Notes: generated from the letters alone by a model not told the origin. 64,000 nt of DNA from Hibiscus mutabilis (GCA_019671005.1 CM033732.1:14977932-15041931), one strand, 5' to 3'; counted from the stretch's first letter, positions 37,685 to 50,559 are shown. Numbers and translations are program-made.

Positions 37685-38923
37685 CGTTGCGTGCTTTAAG
37701 TGCAACGCAAACGGTGCAATTAAACACTTCGCAAGTTATAGTATAGGTTAAGATCATATCCACATGGATTGGTGAAACTGACTTTTAGCTTCTTGCACTA
37801 AAAGGAAATAGAATTGATAGTGATAGATGAAAATATTAAAAATTAAAAATAACTAAGTCTATGAGAAAATGAATAAGTAAAAGAGGAAACCGATTAGAGA
37901 GACTAGGTCGGGTTATTGAGCGTAAAGGTGTAGTTGCCGGATGAGTTTCCATGGCAATTAATTGCCGTATCGGTGTTCGACAAAGTGTTCTTCAATGACT
38001 TTGAATAATCTCTAACCGAAAAACTAATGATTGTGCATGCCTCAGTGATACATCTCTGCGTTAACCTTGGGTGGACATCATCGATCAATACACTATTCTT
38101 AGTCGCTGAAATTCATTCCTTATCTCTAAGGCAAATTAGCTTCCACCAACAACTGTTTAAATGGAAATCGTATCCAATTCGTTTCATGAATCTAACTCTC
38201 TCAAGTCTAGATAAATAGATTCATCCAAGTCCTCTCTCGAGTTCACATGGAATTAAATAACAAACCAAGAATGGATAAACAATCGATTTATTGAATTAAA
38301 AACCAAAATCTAAATTATTCGTTCACAAACACCAAGAACCCAAGCCAATTTGATATAGTTCATGGCTGGTTTGGTAGAAATAAACAAGGAATAAAACCCA
38401 AACATCGGGTATTCAAAATAGAAAAGAAAAGAAATAAGCATCTAGAGAAGATGGACTCCTCCAAAGATCCGATCCTCCTCTTCACGATCCTGATCTAGCT
38501 CTAATCTCTCTCTCAATCAAATGTTGCTGATGTTGAAGATGTGTTGCGTTTATATAGAGCTAGAAATCTTCATTTGAATTTTAAAATTGAGGGGATAATC
38601 TCTCTATCTTTATCTCCAACAGCTTTGAATTTGAATTTGGGCTTTATCCCATGCGATAAGGATAAGGATAATGGATAATTCTGCATTTATCCTTAAATTG
38701 TCCTGGCAACACTCAGCAATTGGCTCGACAATTCGTACCGGCACAAAAGAAAGCAAAATAGCAACATTTTCTCTACAAAAACAACTAAATGCAAGGCCAA
38801 ACCTAATAAACAGAAGGACTACGAAATCATGCATGAATTACTACAAATGCAACTAAATGAGCCTACGTTTAAACAATAATATGAGTAAAAGAGTATAAAA
38901 TATAGTATTTTTCACACTTAACG
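37685..38923 (-). repeat. 5' LTR of the Athila-like element
   Basis: 1239 bp, partner of 28180-29429. The terminal TG...CA is decayed at both ends (CG at 37685 and G at 38923), but the TTAAT duplication outside is intact. Confidence 0.88.
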
Positions 38924-39019
38924 TTAATATTTGATATTTTAGAATTTGTCTAATGATTAAAATATATTATGATAGAAAGCACTAACATTTTAAGATACAT
39001 TTGATAATTCATTAGAAAT

Positions 39020-41090
39020 GACAAAGGATGCTCTTGTTATTTCCTATTTATTTTTTTTGCCGACGATATGGTTCTCTTTGCAGAAGCATACTTAGATCAA
39101 ATGGATGTCATTCAGCAAGTTCTTGAAGACTTTTGTAATAGTTTTGGACATAAAGTAAGTGTGGCCAAAACGAACATATTTTTCTCACGCAACGTTGATA
39201 AACAATGTAAATATGATATCAGCTCCTTGTTTAGATTTAGACAAGTTTTGGTTTTGAGTCATTATCATGGAGTTCCTTTGTTACATGGGAAGGTGTTGAA
39301 GACGATGAAGACCACATACCAATATTTAGTGCAAAAAACGAGTGACATGTTATCAGGTTGGAAGGCGAGGAATTTGTCTCTTGTAGGAAGAATTACTTTA
39401 GCTAAATCATGTTAGCAGCGTTTCCCATGTATACTATTCAGACTACATCTTTGTCAAAGAATGTATGCAATGAGCTGGAACGGATTATAAGAAACTTTAT
39501 TTGGGGGCATTCGAATAAGAAGCGAGACATTAATTTGATCTTATGGGATGATATTTGTTCAACCTCGATGAATGGAGGACTCGGACTAAGGAAACTTCAC
39601 CAACAAAATGATGTTTTCACTATGAAACTTGTATTTCAATTGGTTGCACATAAAGACTGCGCAAAGTATAAAGTTGATGAGATAGTCCCGAAAGTGCTGG
39701 TGTGTAATAGTGAATCATGGTTGTTGAGAAGTAATTGTATGATATGGGATGGTGTAAAGAAAAATATAGTCTAGAGTATTGCTGATGGTCGCTAGGTAAA
39801 TTTTTGGAATGATGCTTGGGTTAAAAGTATTGACCCCCCTCAACGTTTGTGCATACAAGATGGCGGCAGCCACAACGTTTCTATACACTCGATGAAGGGT
39901 GATGATCGTGATTGGGCATGGGAAAAAATCATCCACCTCCTCTTGAAAGATATACCATTGCATATCACAACAGTCAAGCCAACTATTGATTCAGCAATAT
40001 CTGATTTCCTAAGATGGAACGGTGAGCTTAATCGCAAGTTCTTCGTAAGTCTGTATTTCTTTTATGCTCTAGGGCATCCAATGTTGGGGATAATCCACTA
40101 TGAAACATTATTCACAAATATAGAAGATTGCCAAGGATTAAATATTTTCTTTGGTTAATTGGTCATGAGAGAATTCTAACGAATAATGAGAGAGTACGCA
40201 AGCACCTATTGGATGATGCTAGTTTTACTATTTGCGGTTACCCGATGGAATTTGTTTCACATATGATTTGGAAATGCACTGTAGCTAAAGCAATATGGAA
40301 TAGCGTGATTAAACCAAGCAGATTTGTAGTGTTCCTAGGAATGGAACTAAAACAGTGGATGTATGTGAATCATCATGATTTTTTGTATTTCCCAATGGTT
40401 GATGCAGACTAGGCCTAATGTTTGGGACTATTGTATAGAATTTGTGGCTCCATTGCAACTCTTGTATCTTCAATCTTAAGGCGATAGAGCATGAATGTAT
40501 ATTGTAAAGAAGTACTCTGATGGTGGATGAGGCTGTGCGTGCATTGTCTACTAGCAACAACCAATAGTTCGACAAGTAGCCCACAAATATTACTATGGCA
40601 ACGACTACAAATAATTTGAATCAAGGTAAATACGGATGGAGCCAAGAATCCGCATACGAGATTGGCAACATGTGGTGGCGTCGGTAGAAATTTTAATACA
40701 GAGTGGTGCTTCGGATTTTCGAAAGCCATTGGACCATGTTCGGCGTTAGAAGTTGAACTGTGGGGAATCTATGAAGGCTTGACCACGGCTTGGAGCTTGC
40801 AAGTAACACATGTGGTATTAGAAACGGGCTGTCAAGATGCATATAATTTACTACATGAAGGAAATGCACATAACAGATCTGGCTCGTCTCTTTTACTTCA
40901 CATCTAGGAAATAGTTAATCGATGATAGGTGGTGCAAATTCAATGTGTTAGTCGAGAGAGTAATGTTCTTGTCGATAAACTTGCAAAGATAGCATGGGAT
41001 GCACCTTTCGGATATAGAAGACTCATGGATCCTCCTGACGAAGTAGCTTATATGCGGCAATAAGATTGTAACTTTAAGTGTTTTGAGTTT
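39020..41090 (+). mobile_element. 5'-truncated LINE (L1-type non-LTR retrotransposon)
   Basis: Starts inside the RT domain with FFADDMVLFAEA (about 39049-39085, catalytic ADD intact). Thumb sequence follows: HYHGVPLLHGKVLKTMKTTY, LSGWKARNLSLVGRITLAKS. Then, in another frame, RIIRNFIWGHSNKKRDINLI and GGLGLRKLHQQND. A zinc-binding zf-RVT block is at 40128-40330 (RIKYFLWLIGHERILTNNER, FTICGYPMEFVSHMIWKC). RNase H is at 40624-41000 (NTDGAKNP, ALEVELWGIYEGL), with the third acidic residue changed (LETGC for LETDC). Endonuclease and most of RT are missing, which is typical 5' truncation. A-rich sequence follows near 41095-41135. Confidence 0.85.
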
Positions 41091-42513
41091 AGGTTAAAAA
41101 ACTATCCATTAGAAGTTTTTTTAATAAAAAATATGAGAAATTTGGAGTATATAATAACATACTTATCACTTAATAGTAGGTGTGAGCAAAACTCAACTTT
41201 ATAAAAGAAAACCAAAATCTTTTACTCAGCTCAAAAAATTTCAAATAAAATTTTAAATATAAAATATGACTCGAATAACTCAAACAACTTGAAAATTTGA
41301 ATGAACATCATATTTTTGGTAATTTAGACTATTAACTATGTATTTTATTCAATTTAGTCCTCTGACTATAATTCTTTGCAAATGATTTTTTTTCCATTAA
41401 TCCGTTGACTCTTTTATAGTCTCATCAACATTTTCCCCTCAAAATCTTATCTTTAGAAAACAGTTTTCTAAATAGTATTATATAATTTTAGATGATATTT
41501 GATTTATTAAATAACATTACAAATTTTACCTTCACTTGAAAAAAAATATGAAGAAATATATATACGAATATCATATATGGTTATACAAATCTATATAAAT
41601 AGTAATCAATCAGTCCCGTTTCATTATAAATATTTACAATTAAAATTGAACAAAAACTCAAATAACTCGATTCAATTAGACTAGCTCGACTCGAAAAAAA
41701 TTCAAACAAAGTTTTAGTGATAAATTTAACTCAACCAACTCAATTTTTTTTACTTGACTCGACTCAATCGAGTACTCGCCCATACTTAATAAAGAATATT
41801 TTCAACACTTTGTATTTTATATTTTATTTAACTATTTTATCCTTTAAAATTTACATTTATTCAAACAATTTAATTATTTATAATATTTATTTTTAAACAA
41901 GATAATAAATAAATTTATAATTTAAATTCATCACTTAAATTTTTAATATTTAATTTTTCAACACTTTTTTTTAGTTTATATAACACTTTCATTTATAGGA
42001 CTTTAAGATAAAAAAAAAAAACCAATAAATGAGATTAGGTCATCACATGAAAATGGACTGATCTAATGTAGATTTAAAAGGCCCAAATTTTGACCCATTA
42101 GGTTTCTAACATACGATTCAATTTTTAATGTATCCGAAGAAAGAGTTGTGGATTAGCCTCTTACCACAAAACAAGAAATGTAACTCAGACTCGAAATGAC
42201 GAAAACAGCCTTCACAACTAGCCCAGCAACTCTTCAACCAATAAGGCTGCAATCGTAAATTCGTCATAAAAGTAGGCAGTTCATATGATCCCGGAACTCT
42301 GCTAAAGCAAAATCCCCGTTTCCCCATTTTCTTCGTTTTCTCTTCAACGTCCCTTCAACCTCAACAAAAATCCCAATCCAAATCTATATACAAAAATATA
42401 TTTTCATCAGCCAAACAGAACCCAGAAAGGGGGCAAGAAAAAAAAACCTCATCCTTTAAGAGTTAACTAACTTTTCTGATTCGGTTCATGTGAACATCGT
42501 TGAAACTTTCACA
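41091..42513. other. Upstream region of the FTSH gene
   Basis: AT-rich. A 600-bp stretch (41166-41790) with GTGAGCAAAACTCAAC and many ACTCGA/CTCGACTCG words resembles, in inverted orientation, 51655-52130. The last 150 bp before 42514 are C-rich, as in a plant 5' UTR. I cannot name a specific promoter element. Confidence 0.5.
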
Positions 42514-43126
42514 ATGATTTTCTCTAGATTTTGTCGCTCTCTCTTCCTTTCTTATCGCTCTAATTTCCAAGCAGTAATAATGTTTATTTCCTTCTATATT
42601 CTTTTAGTGTTCTTCTTTTTTATTGTTTTATAATGATATGAATGCTCGGATTTTTTTAATTAATAGAATGGTATATCGAGGAAACTGTTGTCGAATGAAT
42701 CGAATGTCCCAAGCGTTCCACGCGTTAATCAAGGGTTAGGGCTTGCAAGGGGTTTTTTGGCACCGGCTGGAGGTGGGAAGCAGCTTATTTCCAATACACG
42801 ATTGTCGAGTTTGGATTCGATTCTCGCAAACCCTAGGATTAGGCGGTTTTTCTCCAGTGAAGGACCTAAGAAAAGAAGTGAGTGAATTAATAATCGTCGC
42901 TGTTCCCCCTTTTTTTGGTACTTATTGTATAAATTTAATTTAATTTCTTTTTAACTGAATTGTCGCAGATTATGAAAATTACTTTCCCAAGAACAAGAAA
43001 GATATTCCCAAGGCTAATGAACAGAAATCTGGATCCAAAGGTACGTCTTTTATCTTTTTTTTTATTTTTTATTTTTGATTACGGATAGATAATACTAATT
43101 GCGGTGATCAATTAGAACTTTGATAG

Positions 43127-43436
43127 TGTAACAATACGAACTAAGAACAAGAATAATTTGGGGGAAAGAAGTAGAAGAAGCAAAGGGAGACTAAGAATTT
43201 TCTCTCTCTCAACAAGAGAGCCAAAAACACCTCAATTCATTCGATAAGGATTTTCACCCGGGTTTACAGCTATATAACCCAATAATAACAAAAACAACAT
43301 CGTTTGCAAGATATTCCCAACACCCTAAAACTCACCGTTTCAATTAAGCAAGAAATAACTGAAATTTAAACACTAATGACTCTAGTGAAACAACATAATT
43401 TCACTTCTTCAATTTGACTCCTTACAATACTCCTCC
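43127..43436 (-). repeat. 3' LTR of the gene-carrying element
   Basis: Starts TGTAACAATACG and ends CTCCTTACA on the + strand. Confidence 0.85.
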
Positions 43437-43453
43437 CTTCAAACAAATCTTTG
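43437..43453 (-). other. Polypurine tract
   Basis: On the - strand TTGAAGGGAGGAGTAT directly precedes the LTR start TGTAAGG. The upstream frame VKDLFEG resembles the C-terminal end of gypsy pol proteins (LEDKVLFEGG-like). Confidence 0.75.
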
Positions 43454-44196
43454 ACCTCAAGGATCAAGGTAAAACAATAAGCCAAGCATTTGAAACAACC
43501 ATCCTTGAGTAACATTCGATCATCCTTGCTTTTCTTTAAATGGTTGGACCAAACATTGCCCAAAGCTCTTTTCCACAAAGCTGGATCGAAAGGGAAAAAT
43601 GAGTCGAGCTTTTTCGGCATTGAAATAAATTCAGTTCTATAGACCCATACAATCATGCTCCTTTCTGAGGTATTGAGTGTAAAATGCAGAAAAACACAAG
43701 CAGCAACAACATTTATCATCTCTTTAACTTCTGGTATTTCATAATGTGACCCACGGGCAGTAAAAATCACTCTCGGTAACCAATTCGTAAATCGTAGTAG
43801 CAGACGTGAATCAATATCCATAATCCTAAGCTTGTGCTTATCCAAAGGACAAAAAATTGACAGAGACAAAAGCCAACTCGGTGTATTTCCCAAAAGATAT
43901 GAAACACTATCAAACAAAGATAACCACTTCTGATTGTAGTGACACAACTTACTAATCTTCCCAAGCACTCCACTTGCTCTCTTGAATCTACTCTGTAATA
44001 TCTCCTCAGTAAATACCAAACCACTTTGCAAGAAATGGGCGGTGATGAAGTTCATATTCAATCTGATTTCTTGGCGTACAATATCAGAATGTTGAGCCAT
44101 TACGCTTTTTGTTGCTGTTGCAAGAGCCTTAACCATATCATAAGTCCACGACTTTGTTAACAATTCTCCAACCAAATGATTCAACAAGGATAACAA
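43454..44196 (-). pseudogene. Unrecognised 276-residue reading frame of the gene-carrying element
   Basis: An open frame spans 44196-43366 and follows the succinyl-CoA ligase fragment in the same frame. Readable pieces: SVMAQHSDIVRQEIRLNMNF, FKRASGVLGKISKLCHYNQK, WLPRVIFTARGSHYEIPEVK. I do not recognise it. It may be another captured host fragment or element-specific coding sequence. It runs into the polypurine tract. Confidence 0.45.
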
Positions 44197-44224
44197 TGCC
44201 TTTTTGGGTCGAGAGGACTCGTCT

Positions 44225-45125
44225 CACCAATCAAGTAAATGAGGATTCTCGGAAAAGGACAGAGATGGAGCAGTTGCACCTGTTTTCCCATGACAGACCA
44301 CTACATGAACTTTAAAGGCAACATTTTTGGCAGCATTGATGATCCCACTTGCAATCACATCACATTTCATTATACCAAATATGTTCACCAAACTTACTTT
44401 CACTTCCTCATCCGAAGTCAAAATCTTAAACACCTCAACCACTTGCCCTTCATAAACATTCCCATCTACATCAAAAAATTTAGCAGCAGCTCCCCCACGC
44501 AACTTGATTATATGCATTGTTGCCATTGCTAACCTTGCTCCATTCACCATGCAATTAATTTCTCCATAAAAGCAAGTGTAATTCAGATCAGCCTTGGCAG
44601 CTGCCACTTCTCGAGGATCCTCTTGTGATGGATCACATAGAGAAAATATATATTTATGACGAAATACAAAATTATCATTAAAGTTTAATTTTGCATCGGC
44701 ATCTACTAATTGGTTGCTAGAAGTCTCAGGGAGGAAGTTGATTTCCAACAATGTGCAATCAGCTTCATAGAAAAGCTTATATAATTTCTTCACTTGTTCG
44801 ATAGAATCAGTTCTATCAACAACCTTTGGAGTCAAACCATCCGCAACCTGGTAGCATCTTCATCAGTAATTCTTTTGAAAACATCAATAGGTACTTTAAT
44901 AATCATGTCAGGGTATTTCTTTGTATGGTCTTCAATGTTGGTTTCTCCCTTGCTATAAACAATTGTAGGCGGACCAGTAGTGTCGATCAAGAGTGATAGT
45001 AAAGTACATCTCTTTCACAAGACACAACTTCTCACCCAGGTAAACTTTTTGCTAACAACTTTGTCTTGGGAGCCAGTTTGTTTGGTCACAAACATTTGCC
45101 CAAGCATCTTCCCTACAAATAGATT
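44225..45125 (-). pseudogene. Succinyl-CoA ligase (ADP-forming) beta subunit fragment, intron-less
   Basis: The enzyme is a mitochondrial TCA-cycle enzyme. On the - strand: GKMLGQMFVTKQTG (about 45080-45115), YPDMIIKVPIDVFK (about 44880-44920), DSIEQVKKLYKLF, NQLVDADAKLNF, DPSQEDPREVAAAKADLNY, CMVNGARLAMATMHIIKLRG, GQVVEVFKILTSDEEVK, MKCDVIASGIINAAK. The order follows the central and C-terminal parts of the protein (end of the ATP-grasp domain and the CoA-ligase domain). Two frame breaks occur near 44835-45050. Host genes of this family have many introns and none is present, so mRNA-derived capture is likely. Confidence 0.88.
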
Positions 45126-45129
45126 TATT

Positions 45130-45390
45130 TTGTCCCCAATGGTAAGATCTCTATAACGCTAAAGAACCACCTCAATTATTTTCTCCTGCTCAACAATCCT
45201 TTCCTATTCATAGGCTTTTGGCATTTTGTACTCACCAATATTATCATTCCCTTCTGTCCACTTCTTCACTAGTTCATATATTTCCTTCTTGTACCTTAAT
45301 TCATGACATTTTGCTTCAGTAAGTTTTACACCAAAAAAATGGTATTGCTCATCTTGCTCCAATACTTTAGATCTTCGTAAGTAATCCACT
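45130..45390 (-). pseudogene. PRP2-type DEAH-box RNA helicase fragment
   Basis: The frame at 45204-45545 reads VKLTEAKCHELRYKKEIYEL then VKKW, and GEYKMPKAYE. It continues in another frame as EQERIVEQEKIIEVVLQRYR. This matches the segment just before the helicase core of the spliceosomal PRP2/DHX16-like ATPase. The helicase motifs are not included. Joined directly to the succinyl-CoA ligase fragment near 45120. Confidence 0.75.
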
Positions 45391-45414
45391 TTGTGACATT
45401 CGAAAGTAATCCAC

Positions 45415-46011
45415 TTTTGCCATGAGCAATAGTCTAAAACCGTATGGGTCATCACCCTCAACAAGTTCAATAGTGGTTTTTGCTGCAGATAAATCCCCTT
45501 CAAATTTAACTTGAAATTTTGCATCCATTTGTTCAAAAATTTCATCGGATACCTTGACTTGAAATTTGTCTATCCAAGTACTAGTAACTGGATTCTTATA
45601 TTCACTAAACAAATGGTTTGGGTCAAAATTACCTTTAATTGGGTTGACAAATTGAACCACTAAAAACTGGTCTTCACATCCGACTAGCGTATTGACCAAA
45701 GCTTTTTCTTTCATCGATGCCACCACTCCTTGAGTTTGGTCATCCATATTGTCCTGCAATTGCACAATGATGTCCCCAAAGTTGGCGTTTGAAGCTTCAA
45801 CCATTGGCACCAACATTTCATCAAGCTGTTGGGTTTCACTCGAACCCTTAATTAAGTCATCTTCCAAGGGAACTACAGTGGAGTCATCAAAATCATCCGA
45901 CTCCTCTTCCGTTGACATAGACAATCTGTCAAACATCTGGTCTTCGTTAAGGACTGTCACCTGCGATTCTAATTTCCGTTCAGCATAATCTGATATCACA
46001 GTGTCTTTATA
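45415..46011 (-). pseudogene. Acidic linker frame with D-D-P-Y module
   Basis: Open frame continuing from the PTB fragment, about 200 residues, rich in Asp/Glu (EEESDDFDDSTVVPLEDDLI), ending with DDPYGFRLLLMAK at 45415-45453. The module is shared with the PGM-carrying element (8461-8499). Source not recognised. Confidence 0.5.
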
Positions 46012-46240
46012 AAATTGAATGTCCATCTGACAACAACCATCGTAGATATAACGTTGCTGAAGAGAATTTCTGGCGAAGATAGCCTCATGACGTTCTTGAT
46101 AATGGATCAATGCTTGAAAGTGAACTGAATGCTGAAGCGGAACAATCTTCTCCACTAACCCCATGTGGTGAGAACACCTGATACAGAATGTCTGTAGTAA
46201 TCGGATACAGCAAACGACTAACAGTTACCAAGAGAATTCG
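46012..46240 (-). pseudogene. Polypyrimidine-tract-binding protein RRM fragment
   Basis: Reads ILLVTVSRLLYPITTDILYQ, VFSPHG, then after a frame break VEKIVPLQHSVHFQALIHYQ and YIYDGCCQMDIQF. This is one RNA-recognition motif in the style of plant PTB proteins (PITVEVLHQVFSPHG in the family, by memory). A start ATG with about 37 unrelated residues (MTNQAQRTWVLAMVDNHQSS) lies upstream at 46351, next to the 5' LTR. Confidence 0.85.
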
Positions 46241-46367
46241 ACTCGTCAATTTTCCTACCAAAAGTTTAAATTTCTCACAGAGTTCAGACCAAGACGATTG
46301 GTGATTGTCAACCATGGCTAGAACCCATGTCCTCTGAGCTTGATTCGTCATGGACGTTGCTGCTGCT

Positions 46368-46665
46368 TGATTCTACGAACTAAGAACAAGAATAATTTGG
46401 GGGAAAGAAGTAGAAGAAGCAAAGGGAAACTAAGAATTTTCTCTCTGTCAACAAGAGAGCCAAAAACACCTCAATTCATTCGATAAGGATTTTCACTAGG
46501 GTTTACAACTATATAACCCAATAATAACAAAAACGACATCGTTTGCAAGACATTCCCAACCCCCTAAAACTCACCGTTTCAATTAAGCAAGAAATAACTG
46601 AAATTTAAACACTAATGACTCTAGTGAAACAACATAATTTCACTTCTTCAATTTGACTCCTTACA
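46368..46665 (-). repeat. 5' LTR of the gene-carrying element
   Basis: Nearly identical to 43127-43436. Its inner end TGATTCTACG differs from TGTAACAATACG in the partner. No known primer site follows it. Confidence 0.8.
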
Positions 46666-47576
46666 GTTAGTAGGGAAATTATTATTGTCTGATTTAGTTA
46701 AAATATTGAAACTAGTGGAAGATGTCAACTTATTTATAATTTTGTTAAAAATGCATGTTGCTATGATTTTTCTAATGTTTGTGACATCACATTTGTGAGA
46801 TGTTGTCTAAATTGAGATTTCTTGGCAGATGTATTTAACTAATTGAAGCTTATATATATGTGTTTTTCCAGAGGATTCAAGTGCTGGTGAACCTGGGAAT
46901 TCCCTGAACATTCAAAGATTGCTGCAGAACATTGTCACCACTTTATTGTTGGTTGGGATTACATTCTCGTCATTATCAGGTCCTCGTGAGCAGCAGGAGG
47001 TTAGGTGGTTTTATCCCTTAATTTTCAAAACCTGTTAGACTGGTTCCTAATCCATCGATTACTTGTTACAAGGCACCACCTTGATGGTAATGTTTTCATG
47101 GCATGCTAAAGCTTGAGCTATCCTTACATTTGTTCTTGCTGTTACTAAACATGAAGCTAGATGAGTTGGTATATTGAAGGATATAGTTTATTAGCTCTCT
47201 GCACTTGTCTCTCTCCCGTAAAAACGATAATCTTCATGGTTCTTGTTCCATTTGATCTTATTGCAACTTTTTGGACTTAGCTTGATCCCTTTATATCTAT
47301 ATGTCACTTATGTTCAAGAATGTAATTATAATACTCGTTAAAAAACTGAGTTCAATTAAACAAAGTGGGTGAAACCAGAACTGGGTGTGCTATACTGGAG
47401 AAAACATGGAACCTTTATCAGGTGGAAAAAATTATATGCCTTATGCTAGGTTTAAGCTTCTATCCGATTCTGCATCCCTGAGAAAAAAGTGGTTTTGTTT
47501 TGTTTTTTTCCCTCTCCCTTGCAACTGTTTTAATTTCCAGTTTCCAGTTCTTTTCTTTGAGTTGTTTGGTGTGTTC

Positions 47577-47607
<31 letters not shown>

Positions 47608-49501
47608 ACTACTGGAACCTGGCTTGGTGGAAAAAATTGTTGTTTCAAATAAATCAGTTGCAAAAGTATATGTGAGAAGCTCACCACACAATGCAAATCA
47701 AACAACTGATAATGCTGTAGAAACTGCAACAAATGGTGGCCCTGCCCGAACAAAGACAAGTCAATACAAGTACTACTTTAACATAGGTAGTGTTGAATCT
47801 TTCGAGGAGAAGCTAGAGGAGCATTGGGGATGGACCCTCATAATCATGTTCCTGTAACCTATGTAAGTGAAGTGAACTGGTTCCAAGCGTTGCTGCGCTT
47901 TGGACCCACGCTCTTAATTTTAGGGTCATTATGGTTTATGGGGAGAAAAATGCAAAGTGGATTCGGAGTTGGTGGTCCTGGGGGCCGAGGTGGTCGTGGA
48001 ATATTCAATATAGGCAAGGCTCAGATAACCAAAATGGACAAGAATGCAAAAGACAAGGTAAATCATCATTAGAAGTTTTCTTTGGAACTATATAATGCTT
48101 TTGTCATGCTCATGTACAAAATGTGTTAAACGGTCAACATTGTGATATTCCTGCAATGGTTTACTTGTTATCTCAGGTCTTTTTTAAAGATGTTGCTGGT
48201 TGTGATGAGGCAAAGCAAGAAATTATGGAGTTTGTGCACTTCTTAAAGAACCCAAAGAAATATGAGGAATATGGAGCTAAAATTCCCAAAGGTGCGCTTC
48301 TTGTTGGCCCTCCTGGCACAGGGAAGACACTTCTTGCAAAGGCAACTGCTGGTGAATCTGGTGTGCCTTTCCTCTCTATGTCTGGATCTGATTTTATGGA
48401 AATGTCTGTTGGAGTTGGGCCATCAAGAGTGAGAAGCTTATTTCAAGAGGCTAGGCAATGTGCTCCTAGTATCGTATTTATTGATGAGATTGATGCAATA
48501 GGTAGAGCAAGGGGTCGTGGAGGCTTTTCTGGTGGTAATGATGAGCGTGAAAGTACTCTTAATCAGTTGCTTGTAGAAATGGATGGATTTGGAACTACTT
48601 CGGGAGTTGTTGTGCTTGCTGGAACAAATAGGCCCTACATTTTAGACAGAGCCCTATTAAGACCTGGACGGTTTGATCGTCAAATTACAATTGACAAACC
48701 TGACATCAAGGGTCGTGACCAAATCTTCCAAATATACTTGAAGAAACTAAAACTTGATAATGAGCCATCATATTACTCTCAGTGACTTGCTGCTCTAACC
48801 CCTGGTTTTGCTGGAGCCGACATTGCGAATGTCTGCAACGAAGCAGCATTGATTGCAGCAAGGAATGAAAGTGCAGTGATAACCATGGAACATTTTGAGG
48901 CAGCTATAGACAGAGTAATAGGTGGTTTAGAAAAGAAGAACAGGGTATGTTCTTGTCATCTGCCTCCTTTTTTTACTTATATATTGCATTATATTATTGA
49001 AATTCTATTCAATCTATGTGATTGGTAATGATATTAAAGATGTAATTAATCATGTAGAATTGTAGATGAGTGATTTGAATTTCTAAACGTCAAAATCTGG
49101 TTTTTCAGTAATAAAATTATTATTTTTATTATTTGTTCTCTGTTTGGTCTCCATTCTCCTGTTTAAGTAGCTTCTCAAAGATCTATGGTCCATCTGTTTT
49201 TCAGTTCTGACTAGTTCCAGCTTCTATATGCAATGAAGCTTTATCTTATGTAACATTTTATTCTGTTATACAGGTTATAAGCAAGTTGGAAAGGCGAACT
49301 GTTGCTTACCATGAATCAGGCCATGCTGTTGCTGGTTGGTTCCTGGGACATGCAGAACCATTGCTTAAAGTAACAATTGTTCCTCGTGGTACAGCAGCAC
49401 TGGGATTTGCTCAGTATGTTCCTAATGAAAATCTTCTGATGACAAAGGAGCAGCTGCTTGATGTGACTTGCATGACACTAGGTGGTCGAGCTGCTGAGCA
49501 G

Positions 49502-50559
49502 GTGAAATTTCAGAGCACCTTCTCATGCTTTTCTTCTATCTAAATGTCTTTCTGAACTAGAAAACAAAGACTTCTTTAGAACTTAGAGATCTGAATTCAG
49601 AAAACATATTCTTGTTGTATTTAACTTGAATTAAGGCCTCTTGAGTACTTGAACATTTAGTTCCTACTTCTTTGGTAGACCAGTTTAAGGTCTAGGCTTA
49701 CCCATCCAAGCCTGAAGGCCCAACTGATATTTGGGAGGGTTTTGACAAAAATGTTAGGCCCGGAAAATGTTTATGGTGAAAAAAGGTCTGGTTAGAAATA
49801 TGGGTTGGGCTCGGGCTTTTGATAATCAAAACTCGAGGCTGGCCAGCCTGTTTTTAAGTTTGTAATATGCTAATTTTCTTTTCTTTATATATTATGTAAT
49901 TTATATTATATGGAAACAAAATATATTATATTATAATGTAATACTAAAAAATATGTTGTTTATGTTTAGGAATATAAGAAAAATATATATAATGGTAGTA
50001 AATGAAATATATGAAATTAATAATATATTAAATAAAAAATAATATAATTTTTAAAAATCAAATAGTAATATGGGATTGGTCTGAACTTGACTCAACCTGT
50101 CCCATGAGCACTTTCCATTCATAGGTTGAAACAAAAGCCTTTAGTATCAGGTAAACTTGTCGATTGGGTGGCTTGAGTTGGTTTTGTATCAGGTCAGTTG
50201 GATTTAAATTCTCTTGGTCATTTTGGATTTAGATCATTTCAGGTCCGGGTCATTTCAATTTCAGGTTATTTGGGTTCGTGTCATCTGGGTTTGCTATTCA
50301 GGTCATTTAGGTTTGGCACTAAGGTTTGATATGCTTGTATTTCGAGCATGTGTAATTGACAACATCTGACTTGCTTGTATATCAAGTTGAGATGAAATCC
50401 TAGATGGTATGTATGCCTCACAACTGCGCTTCTTTAGGTAGATAGAGTAAGCAAACATATCTTGGGTGTAACATTTTCTATTTTTCAGTCCTACCATTGA
50501 TATTTCTGTTTTGCATGTTAGATTTTTAACCATGTGATACATCTTTTTGTGGGGATTAG
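49502..50559 (+). other. FTSH intron 7 with a dispersed repeat
   Basis: Contains GGTTGGGCTCGGGC and repeated CAGGTCATTTGG/GGGTCATTTC words (49680-50290), a low-complexity dispersed-repeat style. No coding sequence. Confidence 0.5.

Larger units (their letters stand above)
28180..38923 (-). mobile_element. Athila-like Ty3/gypsy retrotransposon
   Basis: Flanked by perfect 5-bp duplications TTAAT (28175-28179 and 38924-38928). LTRs are 28180-29429 and 37685-38923. The primer site matches the tRNA-Asp type used by Athila/Tat elements. Read on the - strand the order is gag, protease, RT, RNase H, integrase, then an extra reading-frame region before the 3' LTR, as in Athila. All coding parts carry frameshifts or stops. 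Confidence 0.9.
43127..46665 (-). mobile_element. LTR element carrying three fused host-gene fragments
   Basis: Direct repeats of about 300 bp at both ends (43127-43436 and 46368-46665) differ by only about nine bases by eye. Ends are TG...CA. Flanks are GATAG (43122-43126) and GTTAG (46666-46670), 4 of 5 matching. A polypurine tract lies inside the 3' LTR. Between the LTRs, on the - strand, are pieces of PTB, PRP2-type helicase and succinyl-CoA ligase beta, without introns. No gag, RT or integrase is visible. It lies in intron 3 of the FTSH pseudogene, antisense to it. Confidence 0.85.

Noticed and set aside
43100..43130. Possible primer binding site outside the low-coordinate LTR (ACTTTGATAGTGTAACAA)
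   Set aside because: It is on the outer side of the 3' LTR, where no primer site belongs, and matches the tRNA-iMet site poorly; GATAG is better explained as target duplication.
49680..50300. Possible extra FTSH exon in intron 7
   Set aside because: Exon 7 to exon 8 already joins in phase without any missing family residues (RAAEQ to VLLGK).
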